Assembly: GCA_022844525.1 (NCBI GenBank)
Contig: JALHLO010000001.1
Location: forward strand, 10,394-58,185
Source of the DNA: Ramlibacter sp.
GTDB taxonomy: Bacteria > Pseudomonadota > Gammaproteobacteria > Burkholderiales > Burkholderiaceae_C
Direction: 5' to 3'
DNA: 47,792 bases
Below, one piece after another: positions 1 to 7,320 of this stretch; positions within the stretch are counted from its first letter, which is position 1; every line of letters begins with the position of its first letter. A program made the translations under genes and the position numbers. The notes below the pieces were generated by a model, which saw nothing but the letters and a program-made list of their open reading frames with translations, was not told the DNA's origin and did no database searches.

Positions 1-1
1 A

Positions 2-35
2 GTCGCGGTTAGCCTGCGGGCTCACCACGACCTAC
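2..35 (-). repeat. Half copy of a dispersed palindromic repeat
   Basis: This 34-nt stretch matches the arms of the long palindrome at 1996-2077 with one substitution (A at position 11 where the other copies have C). It lies at the 3' end of ribB and supplies the TAG stop codon of that gene. A partner arm may lie beyond the left edge of the window. The match is seen directly; its function, probably a terminator hairpin, is inferred. Confidence 0.75.
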
Positions 36-673
36 CTGGCCAGCCGGAACCCCCGCACCGCGTCCACGGTGGTGCAGACAAGCCCGTGCTGTTCGGCGAA
101 GCGGGCCACCTGTGCCCCCCGCGCCATGCTCCCGTCGGGATTCATCAGCTCGCACAACACCCCCGCCGGCTGGCACCCGGCCAGTTCCGCCAGGTCGACG
201 GCCGCCTCGGTATGGCCTTGGCGTTCCAGCACGCCACCGGCCCGCGCGATCAGCGGAAAGACGTGCCCCGGGCTGACGATCTCGCTGCGTTCCAGCGTGG
301 AGCGCAGCGCGCACTGGATGGTCTGCACCCGGTCGGCGGCCGACACGCCGGTGCTCACGCCGAACGCGGCTTCGATGGACTGGGTGAAGGCGGTCGCGTA
401 GCGGGAGCGGTTGGTCTCCACCATCGGCCGCAGCTTCAGGGCGCTGGCGCGCTCCGGACGGATGCACAGGCACACGATGCCGCTGCCCTCGCGGATCAGC
501 AATGCCATCGTGGCCGGCGTGATGCGGTCCGCGGCGACGATCAGGTCGGCCTCGTTCTCGCGGCCGGCGTCGTCCAGCACGAGCACGGGTTCGCCGGCGC
601 GCAGGCGCGCCAGCACTTCGGGGAGGGGGCTCAGCGCGACGGCGCCGGATTCGGTGAGGGTTGCGGTGGTCAT
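32..673 (-). CDS. ribB: 3,4-dihydroxy-2-butanone-4-phosphate synthase (RibB)
   Basis: This enzyme converts ribulose 5-phosphate to 3,4-dihydroxy-2-butanone 4-phosphate and formate, the four-carbon branch of riboflavin synthesis in the cytoplasm. The protein has 213 residues, a normal length for a stand-alone RibB with no GTP cyclohydrolase II domain. The metal and substrate motif DDAGRENEAD is at residues 34-43, followed by GVSAADR and SPGHVFPL, and a RxGHTEA motif near residue 165. I chose the ATG at 673 because an AGGAG ribosome binding site lies just before it. The frame stays open further upstream, but that part falls in the riboswitch leader. The FMN riboswitch upstream indicates feedback control by flavin. 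The stop codon falls inside a repeat half-site. Confidence 0.95.
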   Translation of the reverse strand: MTTATLTESGAVALSPLPEVLARLRAGEPVLVLDDAGRENEADLIVAADRITPATMALLIREGSGIVCLCIRPERASALKLRPMVETNRSRYATAFTQSIEAAFGVSTGVSAADRVQTIQCALRSTLERSEIVSPGHVFPLIARAGGVLERQGHTEAAVDLAELAGCQPAGVLCELMNPDGSMARGAQVARFAEQHGLVCTTVDAVRGFRLAR

Positions 674-780
674 GAAACGCTCCTGTCGGTGGAACAAAAA
701 CGCTTCAAGGCGGCAAAGAACGCGCGCGCCGGCCCTGGCGGGCAGGCGCATGCACATCGCGCCCGGCAAGCCGGCGCGAA

Positions 781-949
781 TCTTCTTTCATCCGGACTGA
801 GCAGGCTGCGGACAACCTGCAATACCGTCGGCCCCAGCATCGGACTGGGTCTGCTGACCCCGGGGCGGCTTGCGCAGCCCCGGGCGCTCGCGGGCTCGCC
901 ACTCGCGCGGCCTACCGCCGGTGGGGAATCTCACCCCGCCCTGAAGACC
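781..949 (-). promoter_or_regulatory. FMN riboswitch (RFN element)
   Basis: Read on the minus strand, the 5' part matches the conserved RFN core: AGGGCGGGG, then ATTCCCCACCGGCGGT, then GAGCCCGCGAGCGC. The 3' end is AGTCCGGATGAAAGAAGA, the canonical closing segment. The element ends about 108 nt before the ribB start codon. The leader in between contains GC-rich inverted repeats, a short T-run and then the ribosome binding site, so flavin mononucleotide could act by termination or by blocking translation; the sequence alone does not decide which. Confidence 0.95.
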
Positions 950-1032
950 CGTGCATCGTAGGCGCGGGCGAACGACCTTGCAGTCGCCGCGGTGTCAGGC
1001 GTCCACTTTGGTACTGCTTTGGCGGCAGCCCC

Positions 1033-1038
1033 TATAGT
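1033..1038 (+). promoter_or_regulatory. Putative -10 box of the DMT transporter gene
   Basis: TATAGT lies 10 nt before the ATG at 1049, with a poor TTGGTA -35 candidate 19 nt upstream. If used, transcription would begin at or very near the start codon, which favours the ATG at 1049 over the upstream GTG at 992. Confidence 0.35.
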
Positions 1039-1048
1039 GGCTGCTCCG

Positions 1049-1990
1049 ATGGAGACCGGATCCACTCCCGCAGGGCGCCGCCGCAATCTGCTCGCGCGCC
1101 ACGCGAGCGTCGCGCAGCGCCGCGTGGAGCGCCTGGACAGCAACGTGCGGGCGCTGCTCTGGTCCGGCACCGCCGGCCTGCTGTTCGTGGTGCTCAACTC
1201 GATCATGCGGGCCGTCTCGCTCACGCTGGACATCTTCGAGACGCAGTTCCTGCGCTACCTGATGGGGCTGGCCGTCATGCTGCCGCTGATGGCGCGCGCC
1301 GGCCTGGCGGCGTACCGCCCGAGAAACATCGGCGGCCAGTTCGCCCGCGGCGGCGTGCACACGGTGGGGCTGTGCCTGTGGTTCATCGCGCTGCCGCACA
1401 TCACCATCGCGGACGTCACCGCGATCGGCTTCACCGGCCCGATCTTCATCATGCTGGGCGCGGTGCTGCTGTTCAAGGAGCCGATGCGCTGGGAGCGCTG
1501 GCTGGCCGCGGCGATCGGCTTTGCCGGCGTGCTGATCGTGGTGGCGCCCAAGCTGTCCGGCGGCGCCGGCGTCTACAACCTGGTGATGCTGGCGTCCTCG
1601 CCGGTGTTCGCCGCGTCCTTCCTGATCACCAAGGCGCTCACCCGCTACGAGCGGCCCGAGGTGATCGTGGCCTGGCAGTCGATCACCGTCACGCTGCTGA
1701 GCCTGCCGCTGGCGCTGTGGCACTGGCAGAACCCCACGGCCACGCAGTGGCTGCTGTGCCTGCTGTGCGGGCTGCTGGGGAGCACGGCGCACTACTGCCT
1801 GACGCGCTCCTATGCGGCGGCGGACATCTCGGCGACGCAGTCGCTCAAGTTCCTGGACCTGGTGTGGGCGACGCTGATCGGGTGGATCTGGTTCGGCGAC
1901 TCGCCGAGCCGCTCGACCATCATCGGAGGCATCGTGATCTGTGCGTCGACGCTGTGGATCGCGCGCCGCGAAGCACGCGGGCCGCGGTGA
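1049..1990 (+). CDS. EamA/DMT-family transporter
   Basis: This is an inner-membrane protein of the drug/metabolite transporter superfamily with two EamA repeats and about ten hydrophobic segments over 313 residues. Typical features are the glycine-rich helices after SNVRALLWSG and the VTAIGFTGPIF stretch in the first repeat, mirrored by the ISATQSLKFLDLVWATLIGW stretch in the second. The substrate cannot be read from the sequence. It is divergent from ribB and its FMN riboswitch; some EamA proteins (RibN) import riboflavin, so that role is possible, but the riboswitch is on the opposite strand and does not control this gene. A GTG at 992 in the same frame would add 19 residues. The gene ends just before a long palindrome. 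Confidence 0.85.
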   Translation: METGSTPAGRRRNLLARHASVAQRRVERLDSNVRALLWSGTAGLLFVVLNSIMRAVSLTLDIFETQFLRYLMGLAVMLPLMARAGLAAYRPRNIGGQFARGGVHTVGLCLWFIALPHITIADVTAIGFTGPIFIMLGAVLLFKEPMRWERWLAAAIGFAGVLIVVAPKLSGGAGVYNLVMLASSPVFAASFLITKALTRYERPEVIVAWQSITVTLLSLPLALWHWQNPTATQWLLCLLCGLLGSTAHYCLTRSYAAADISATQSLKFLDLVWATLIGWIWFGDSPSRSTIIGGIVICASTLWIARREARGPR

Positions 1991-1995
1991 CGCTT

Positions 1996-2077
1996 GTCGC
2001 GGTTCGCCTGCGGGCTCACCACCGACCTACGAGGTGTGTCCCTGTAGGTCGTGGTGAGCCCGCAGGCGAACCGCGAC
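1996..2077. repeat. Long palindromic repeat between convergent genes
   Basis: The left arm (1996-2030) and right arm (2044-2077) are perfect reverse complements over 34 bp apart from one extra C in the left arm, with a 13-nt loop. A related half copy is at 2-35. It lies between the converging transporter and nucleotidase genes, so it probably forms a bidirectional terminator-like hairpin. A further role as a dispersed REP-like element is inferred from the second copy. Confidence 0.85.
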
Positions 2078-2084
2078 GCTGCAG

Positions 2085-2990
2085 CTACACCGGCAAGTTC
2101 GCGATGCCGGCCGAGACATGCCCCGACGGCACATGCAGCGCCGCATGCGCCACATGCCGCGTCTGGTCGTCGAAGAAGAAATCCGGCTCGAACTCGCGCA
2201 GGAACTCGCCCTTGGGCAGGCCGCCCAGGAACATGGCCTCGTCGACGTTGATCTTCCAGTCCATCAGCGTGCGGATGGCCCGCTCGTGCGCCGGGGCGCT
2301 GCGCGCGGTGACCAGCGCGGTGCGGATGCGCATCTGCGGATTGGAGGCCTGCTGCAGCCGGTGCAGGGCGGTGAGCAGCGGCTTGAACGGGCCGCCGGGC
2401 AGGGGCTGCGTCGCCTTGCTCGATTCGTGCTCCTGGAAGGCCTCCAGCCCGCGGGCCTGGAACACCTGCTCCGCCTCGTCGGAGAACAGCACCGCGTCGC
2501 CGTCGAAGGCGATCCGCACTTCATTCGGGTAGTTCGCGCTGGCCAGCACCGATTCGGTCAGCACGCGCGCGGCCGGAAATCCCGCGGCCAGCGCCTGCCG
2601 CACGTCGTCCGCGTTGGCCGACAGGAACAGGTGCGCGCGCAGCGGCCGCAGGTAGCCGAAGGGCGAGCGCCCCTGGGTGAACACGCCGCGCTGCAGGTGG
2701 ATGTGGTTCGCCTTGGCCGAGCGGAACACGCGCATGCCCGAGACCGGGTCGTTGCGCGAGAGCACCACCACCTCGACCCGCTGCGAAGTGGTGTCGTTGA
2801 AGGCCAGCAGCTTGCGGATCAGCGAGAAGGCGATGCCGGGCGCCGCCGGCTGGTCCAGCCGCTGCAGCTGCAGCTGCATGTAGCCGGCCGCGTCGCCGCT
2901 TTCGAAGACGCGGTTCTCCTCCTCGAAGTCGAACAGCGCCCGCGAGGAGATCGCCACCACCAGCTTGTCGTCCAGGGAGACCGAAGACAT
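2085..2990 (-). CDS. Cytosolic 5'-nucleotidase family protein
   Basis: This 301-residue soluble protein resembles the 5'-nucleotidase family (Pfam PF06189) that dephosphorylates purine nucleoside monophosphates. Supporting features are the N-terminal LVVAISSRALFDFEEENRVF, the central FDGDAVLFSDEAE acidic motif typical of HAD-like phosphatases, and the C-terminal LGGLPKGEFLREFEPDFFFDDQ. The last aspartates fit the metal-binding end of the fold. It follows gspF on the same strand with 4 bp between stop and start. A TACGAT box exactly 6 nt upstream of the ATG could give a leaderless transcript of its own. The family call rests on remembered family features and is fairly secure; the preferred substrate is unknown. 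Confidence 0.85.
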   Translation of the reverse strand: MSSVSLDDKLVVAISSRALFDFEEENRVFESGDAAGYMQLQLQRLDQPAAPGIAFSLIRKLLAFNDTTSQRVEVVVLSRNDPVSGMRVFRSAKANHIHLQRGVFTQGRSPFGYLRPLRAHLFLSANADDVRQALAAGFPAARVLTESVLASANYPNEVRIAFDGDAVLFSDEAEQVFQARGLEAFQEHESSKATQPLPGGPFKPLLTALHRLQQASNPQMRIRTALVTARSAPAHERAIRTLMDWKINVDEAMFLGGLPKGEFLREFEPDFFFDDQTRHVAHAALHVPSGHVSAGIANLPV

Positions 2991-2994
2991 GGTC

Positions 2995-4221
2995 CTATCG
3001 TACCCACTGGTTGAGCTGGATGATGGGCAGCAGCACCGCCAGCACGATCAGCATGACCACCAGGCCCATGCCGACGATCAGCAGCGGCTCCAGCAAGGTC
3101 GCCATCTGCAGCGCGCGCCGCTGCACTTCCGCCGACAGCTGCCTGGCCGCCCGCTGCAGCATGGAAGGTAATTGCCCGGTCTGCTCGCCCAGCCGCGCGA
3201 ACATGCCCAGCAGGCCGGGGAAGCGCTTCTTCTGCGCCAGCGCGGAGGCCAGCGGCGCGCCCTCGCGCACCAGCACCAGGGCGTCGAGCGCGTCGGCGCG
3301 CATCGCGCGGTTGCCCAGCGTCTCGGCGGCCGCCTGCAGCGCCTTCAGGATGGGAACGCCGGCCCCGGCCAGCATCGCCAGCGTGCCGGCGAAGCGCGCC
3401 GCGTTGTAGCCGCGGGCCAGCCGCCCGACCAGCGGCAGCTTGAGCCAGCCGGCGTCGAAGCGCTCGCGGAAGGCCGGGTTGCGCAGCGCCAGCCGCAACA
3501 GCCCGACGCCCGCCGCGAGCACGACCAGCAGCGCGATGCCCCAGCTGCGCACGAAGGCGCTGAAGGCCAGCATGACCACCGTCAGCAGGGGCAGCGCCCG
3601 CTTGCTGCCGGCGAACACGTTGGCCACCTGCGGCACCACGTAGGTCATGAGCAGCAGCACGATCGCGATCGCCGCCACGGTGACGATGGCGGGATAGAGC
3701 GTCGCCGCCATCAGCTTGGCGTTGAGCGCCTGCCGCTCCTCCAGGTCGTCGGCCAGGCGCTCCAGCACGACCCCCAGGTGCCCGCTCTGTTCGCCCGCGC
3801 CGACCACCGCGATGTAGATGTCGGAGAACTCGCGCGGAAAGCGCGCCAGCGCCTTGGCGAAGGGGGAGCCCGCGTTCACCTCCGCGCGCAGCGCGGCGAT
3901 CAGGTGGTGCTGCTGCTCGTTCTCGGCCTCGTCGGCCAGCGCGGTCAGCGCGCGTTCCAGCGTGAGGCCGGAGCCGACCAGGCCGGCCAGCTGGCGGGTC
4001 CAGATCGCCAGGCCGGTGGCGCCGAACACCGCGCGCCGGAACGGCATCCGGCCCACCGCGCCCGCGCCGCCCGCGTCCTCGGAAGCGACCGGCCGCACCG
4101 CCAGCGGCACCAGGCCGCGGCCGCGCAGCAGCCCGCGCGCGGCCCGGGCCGTGTCGGCCTCGACCACGCCCTTCTGGGTGGCGCCTTCGGCGTCCAGTGC
4201 CTCGAATGCATATGCGGGCAT
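2995..4221 (-). CDS. Type II secretion/type IV pilus inner-membrane platform protein (GspF-like)
   Basis: The 408-residue protein has the standard GspF/PilC layout: a short N-terminal part beginning MPAYAFEALDAEG, a first T2SSF domain (about 70-190), a membrane helix, a second T2SSF domain and a C-terminal hydrophobic helix (LLIVGMGLVVMLIVLAVLLP). Such proteins form the inner-membrane platform that couples the GspE or PilB ATPase to pseudopilus assembly. The opening MPAYAFEALDAEG and the GEQSGHLGVVLERLADDLE segment fit GspF better than PilC. No other secretion gene is adjacent on either side, which is unusual because gspF normally follows gspE. A TATCAT box sits 6 nt before the ATG. Confidence 0.88.
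   Translation of the reverse strand: MPAYAFEALDAEGATQKGVVEADTARAARGLLRGRGLVPLAVRPVASEDAGGAGAVGRMPFRRAVFGATGLAIWTRQLAGLVGSGLTLERALTALADEAENEQQHHLIAALRAEVNAGSPFAKALARFPREFSDIYIAVVGAGEQSGHLGVVLERLADDLEERQALNAKLMAATLYPAIVTVAAIAIVLLLMTYVVPQVANVFAGSKRALPLLTVVMLAFSAFVRSWGIALLVVLAAGVGLLRLALRNPAFRERFDAGWLKLPLVGRLARGYNAARFAGTLAMLAGAGVPILKALQAAAETLGNRAMRADALDALVLVREGAPLASALAQKKRFPGLLGMFARLGEQTGQLPSMLQRAARQLSAEVQRRALQMATLLEPLLIVGMGLVVMLIVLAVLLPIIQLNQWVR
2997..3002 (-). promoter_or_regulatory. Putative leaderless -10 box of the 5'-nucleotidase gene
   Basis: TACGAT on the minus strand sits exactly 6 nt upstream of the ATG at 2990, inside the end of gspF. This spacing would place transcription start at the start codon. 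An overlapping AGGA could instead act as a ribosome binding site, so the call is tentative. Confidence 0.3.
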
Positions 4222-4227
4222 GGCGGG

Positions 4228-4233
4228 ATGATA
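4228..4233 (-). promoter_or_regulatory. Putative leaderless -10 box of gspF
   Basis: TATCAT on the minus strand, a five-of-six match to TATAAT, lies 6 nt before the ATG at 4221. There is no purine-rich ribosome binding site in the gap (CCCGCC), so a leaderless mRNA is a reasonable reading. Confidence 0.45.
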
Positions 4234-4336
4234 CGGGCGCAGCCCGGCCGCAAGGAATGCGCGCGCGGCGGCGGCCTACACGGCCGCGGCCGCGGCTGGG
4301 GTAGCTTGCTGGATGCCCTAACCAGGAGAACGAACC

Positions 4337-4546
4337 ATGGCCAGCCAGCCGGGCGTGCAACCCGATCGCATCGACCTCAACGACGAACAAGCCACCGCGC
4401 AATGGGCGAAGAAACTCGATGCGACGCCCGAGCAGCTGCGCGAGGCGGTGCAGGCGGTCGGCGACAAGGTCGCCGACGTGGAGATGCACCTGAAAGGCAG
4501 CCGCAGCAGCAGCAACTCCGACCGCGTGAAGGAACTCGGCGGGTGA
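4337..4546 (+). CDS. DUF3606 small protein
   Basis: A 69-residue acidic, soluble protein of the DUF3606 type: an N-terminal DRIDLNDEQATAQWAKKLDATPEQLREAVQ helix-turn-helix-like segment, then VGDKVADVEMHLK. Function is unknown. A good ribosome binding site (AGGAGA) precedes the ATG by 8 nt. The next gene starts 7 nt after its stop, so the two are probably co-transcribed. Confidence 0.85.
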   Translation: MASQPGVQPDRIDLNDEQATAQWAKKLDATPEQLREAVQAVGDKVADVEMHLKGSRSSSNSDRVKELGG

Positions 4547-4553
4547 TGTGGCG

Positions 4554-5057
4554 ATGAAATCCGTCCTCGCCGGCTTCTCGTTCCTGTACGGGGCGATGGC
4601 GGCGCTGTTCGCGCTGGCAGCCCTCGTGCTGGCCGTCATCGCCACGCGCGCGGCGTGGAGCGCGGCCGTCGGGGGCCTGGACCTCGACAGCGCGCAGGCG
4701 ATCGTCAACGCCATTGGCGTGCTGACGGCCGGTGTGGTCGCCCTGCAGATCGCCCAGACCATCGTGGAGGAGGAGGTGGTGCGCAACGTGCAGGTGAGCG
4801 CGCCCACGCGCGTGCGCCGCTTCCTCTCGCGCTTCCTCGTGGTGCTGGTGGTCGCCCTCGTCATCGAGGGGCTGGTGGCCACCCTCAAGGCGCTGCGCGA
4901 GAACCCGACGCACATGATCCATGCGGCCGCGCTCGTTGCCTCGGCGGCGCTCCTGCTCGCCTGCTGGGGAGTCTTCGTGCGCCTGAACCGGTCGGCGGAA
5001 GACCTGGAGCCGCAGGCGATCCGGGAAGCGACCGCGGAAGACCGCAAGCTGCAATAG
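4554..5057 (+). CDS. Membrane protein of unknown function
   Basis: The 167-residue protein has about four hydrophobic segments: FLYGAMAALFALAALVLAVIAT near the N-terminus, IVNAIGVLTAGVVALQIA, FLVVLVVALVIEGLVATL and ALVASAALLLACWGVF. A charged stretch between the second and third (TIVEEEVVRNVQVSAPTRVRR) probably lies on the cytoplasmic side. I do not recognise a named family. Start: an in-frame GTG at 4548 would add only two residues, and the ATG at 4554 is preferred. It is likely co-transcribed with the DUF3606 gene, and it converges with the downstream ligase gene. Confidence 0.8.
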   Translation: MKSVLAGFSFLYGAMAALFALAALVLAVIATRAAWSAAVGGLDLDSAQAIVNAIGVLTAGVVALQIAQTIVEEEVVRNVQVSAPTRVRRFLSRFLVVLVVALVIEGLVATLKALRENPTHMIHAAALVASAALLLACWGVFVRLNRSAEDLEPQAIREATAEDRKLQ

Positions 5058-5061
5058 GCAC

Positions 5062-5083
5062 GTAGGTCCGCTCGGACTCCTAC
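5062..5083. terminator. Possible bidirectional hairpin between convergent genes
   Basis: GTAGG-TCC and GGA-CT-CCTAC form an imperfect hairpin with a GCTC loop and a two-nt bulge in the 22-bp gap between the convergent genes. It overlaps the stop codon of the ligase. There is no T-run, so termination is only suggested by position. Confidence 0.4.
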
Positions 5084-6705
5084 AGCTGCCGCAGCCGGAA
5101 GCGTTGCAGCTTGCCGGTCTCGGTGCGCGGCAGGGCGGCGACGAACTCGATCTCGCGCGGGTACTTGAAGGGCGCGATGGTGGCCTTCACGTGGTCCTGC
5201 AGCGCGCGCGCCATCGCGGCATCGCCCTGGTGCCCCGGCTTGAGCACGCAGAAGGCCTTCACGATCATCCCGCGCTCCTCGTCCGGCTTGCCGATGACGC
5301 CGCATTCGGCGACCGCGGGGTGCTTCAGCAACGCGTCCTCGACCTCCGGGCCGCCGACGTTGTAGCCGGAGGTGATGATCATGTCGTCGGCGCGCGCCTG
5401 GTAGAAGAAGTAGCCGTCGGCGTCCTGCAGGAAGGCGTCGCCGGGGTAGTTCCAGCCGTCCCTGACGTAGTTCGCCTGGCGGGGGTCGTCCAGGTACTTG
5501 CAGCCGCTGGGGCCGATCACGGCCAGCTTGCCGATGGTGCCTCGCGGCACCTCGTTGCCCTCGTCGTCGACCACCTTGGCGCTGTAGCCGGGCACCACCT
5601 TGCCGACGGCGCCGCGCCGCACGTCCGCGCCGGCCGACGAGATGAAGATGTGGAACATCTCGGTGGCGCCGATGCCGTCCAGCATCTCGATGCCGGTGGC
5701 CTCCTTCCAGAGCTGGCGGGTGGCGTCCGGCAGGCCCTCGCCGGCGCTGACGCAGATGCGCAGCCTGCCGATGCCGAGTTCGCGCGCGAACGGCGCGGCC
5801 TGGCGGTAGAAGGTGGGCGCGGTGTAGCAGATGGTGGCGCCCACGTCCCGGATCGTGCGCACCATGTTCTCCGGCGTGTACGGGCCGTCGGGGAAATAGA
5901 CCGAACAGCCGGCCCACATGGGGAACACCAGCAGGCCGCCGAGGCCGAAGGTGAAGGCCAGCGGCGGGCTGCCGACCACGATGTCCTCGGGCGTGGCGCG
6001 CAGCACGTGGCGCGGCCAGGCCTCGCAGGCGGCCAGCACGTCGCGGTGGGTGTGCACGGCGGCCTTGGGCTTGCCGGTGGTGCCGGAGGTGAAGGCGAGC
6101 AGCGCGATGTCGTCGGCGGCGGTGGGGCAGGCGGTGAAGCCCGGGCCCTTGTGCGCCGCGCGCGACTCCAGCGAATCGCCCCCGTCGTCCGCATTGAAGC
6201 GCACCACGGTCCGCAGCAGCGGGCGCTCCTTGCGCGCGAGTTCCAGCTCGTCCAGCAGCTTCGCGTCGCACAGCGCCAGCGCCGGCTGCGCCTTGTCGAT
6301 GATGTCGCCGAGCTCGCGCGCGCGCAGCAGCGGCATGGTGGCCACGGCGATGCCCCCGGCCTTGACCACCGCCAGCCAGGCGAGCGCCATGCCGATGGAG
6401 TTGCCCCCGCGCAGCAGCACGCGATGCCCGGAGAGCATGCCGAGCTCCTCGACCAGCACCCGGCACATGCGGTCCACTTCCTCGCGTGCCTGGGCATAGG
6501 TGAGCGTGCGGCCCGGCGAGCGCAGCATCGGGCGTGCGCCCCATCCCTTCTCGCCGGCGCGGTCCAGCAGTTCGGCCACCAGGTTCACCTGCGGCGGCAA
6601 CCGCAGCTCCGGCAGGTCGTAGCGCAGCGCGGGCCACTGCCCGCGCGGCGGCAGGCGGTCGTGCACGAAGCGGTCGACCTGGGCCGAGGCGATCGGTGCT
6701 CTCAT
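5080..6705 (-). CDS. Benzoate/2-aminobenzoate-CoA ligase family enzyme
   Basis: A 541-residue AMP-forming acyl-CoA synthetase that would activate an aromatic carboxylate to its CoA thioester with ATP. The ATP-binding loop AFTSGTTGKPKAAVHTH is near residue 180, GIGATEMFHIF is the A5 region, and LPRTETGKLQR near the C-terminus carries the catalytic lysine. The opening residues and the DRMCRVLVEELG segment resemble the benzoate/2-aminobenzoate-CoA ligase group rather than fatty acyl ligases; the exact acid is not decidable here. The gene overlaps the marR stop by 4 bp (ATGA), so the two form one operon and MarR probably responds to the aromatic acid or its CoA ester. No ring-cleavage genes are adjacent. 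Confidence 0.85.
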   Translation of the reverse strand: MRAPIASAQVDRFVHDRLPPRGQWPALRYDLPELRLPPQVNLVAELLDRAGEKGWGARPMLRSPGRTLTYAQAREEVDRMCRVLVEELGMLSGHRVLLRGGNSIGMALAWLAVVKAGGIAVATMPLLRARELGDIIDKAQPALALCDAKLLDELELARKERPLLRTVVRFNADDGGDSLESRAAHKGPGFTACPTAADDIALLAFTSGTTGKPKAAVHTHRDVLAACEAWPRHVLRATPEDIVVGSPPLAFTFGLGGLLVFPMWAGCSVYFPDGPYTPENMVRTIRDVGATICYTAPTFYRQAAPFARELGIGRLRICVSAGEGLPDATRQLWKEATGIEMLDGIGATEMFHIFISSAGADVRRGAVGKVVPGYSAKVVDDEGNEVPRGTIGKLAVIGPSGCKYLDDPRQANYVRDGWNYPGDAFLQDADGYFFYQARADDMIITSGYNVGGPEVEDALLKHPAVAECGVIGKPDEERGMIVKAFCVLKPGHQGDAAMARALQDHVKATIAPFKYPREIEFVAALPRTETGKLQRFRLRQL

Positions 6706-7181
6706 GCGGCAGTCTCCTGGCGTGGGTTCGCCGCCTGTTCCTTCACCTTGCCCAGCAGCTTGTGCAGGGTGGCGATCTCCTTGTCGCTCAGGGCGGAGAA
6801 GGCCTCCACGATCCAGCCCTCGTGCTGGCGGGCCATGTCGTGGAACAGCTTGCGTCCCTTGGGCGTCAGGCGCACGCGGTAGGCGCGGCGGTCGCCTTCC
6901 ACGTCGATGCGCTCGACCAGTCCTTCGCTCACCAGCTGGTCGGTGATGCCGGTGACGTTGCCGCCCGTCACCATCATGCGGCGGGACAGCTCGTTCATCT
7001 TCAGCCCCTCGGGCGCGCGTTCGAGCTGCGCCATCAGGTCGAAGCGGGGCAGGGTGGTGTCGAAACGCTCCCGCAGCAGCGAGCGCACCTGCTTTTCCAC
7101 CAGCTGGGTGCAGGTCAGCAGGCGCAGCCACAGGCGCAGCGCCTCGGGGTGCTCGCTGTGGGCGCGCGCTTCGATGTCCAT
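6702..7181 (-). CDS. MarR-family transcriptional regulator
   Basis: A 159-residue winged-helix repressor. The DNA-binding region is LKMNELSRRMMVTGGNVTGITDQLVSEGLVERIDVEGDRRAYRVRLTPKG, where the D-x-R wing motif is present as EGDRRAY. It is first in an operon with the aryl-CoA ligase. A perfect dyad 19 nt upstream of its start codon is the expected site for autorepression. Regulators of this type next to aromatic CoA ligases are commonly relieved by the aromatic acid or its CoA thioester; that ligand is an inference here. Confidence 0.9.
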   Translation of the reverse strand: MDIEARAHSEHPEALRLWLRLLTCTQLVEKQVRSLLRERFDTTLPRFDLMAQLERAPEGLKMNELSRRMMVTGGNVTGITDQLVSEGLVERIDVEGDRRAYRVRLTPKGRKLFHDMARQHEGWIVEAFSALSDKEIATLHKLLGKVKEQAANPRQETAA

Positions 7182-7200
7182 GGGAAATCCTTTGGTTGGG

Positions 7201-7215
7201 CCTAAATAGTTTAGG
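7201..7215. promoter_or_regulatory. Probable MarR operator
   Basis: CCTAAATAGTTTAGG is a perfect 6-bp dyad with a 3-bp centre in the marR-cfa intergenic region, in otherwise GC-rich DNA. On the minus strand it contains TAAACT, a plausible -10 box for the marR operon with TTGCGG 17 nt upstream. Binding would therefore block the promoter. The assignment to this MarR is by position. Confidence 0.7.
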
Positions 7216-7285
7216 TATGAATCAATTGGGCCGCAAGCTTCGCGGCCCGGCCGCCGTGAAGGGAATCCGTCCTACAGCCGGGTTG

Positions 7286-7314
7286 TTGACGGGCTGGCAG
7301 GCGTCGCCAAGAAT
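7286..7314 (+). promoter_or_regulatory. Putative promoter of the cyclopropane synthase gene
   Basis: TTGACG (7286-7291), a 17-nt spacer and AAGAAT (7309-7314) precede the ATG at 7321 by 6 nt. The good -35 box and exact spacing make a leaderless start plausible; no ribosome binding site is visible. Confidence 0.5.
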
Positions 7315-7320
7315 TTGGGC

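Noticed and set aside
2819..6637. A minus-strand open frame of about 1270 codons spanning several genes
   Set aside because: It is antisense or out of frame to well-supported genes and consists of low-complexity Ala/Arg/Gly residues, as is usual for long spurious frames in high-GC DNA.
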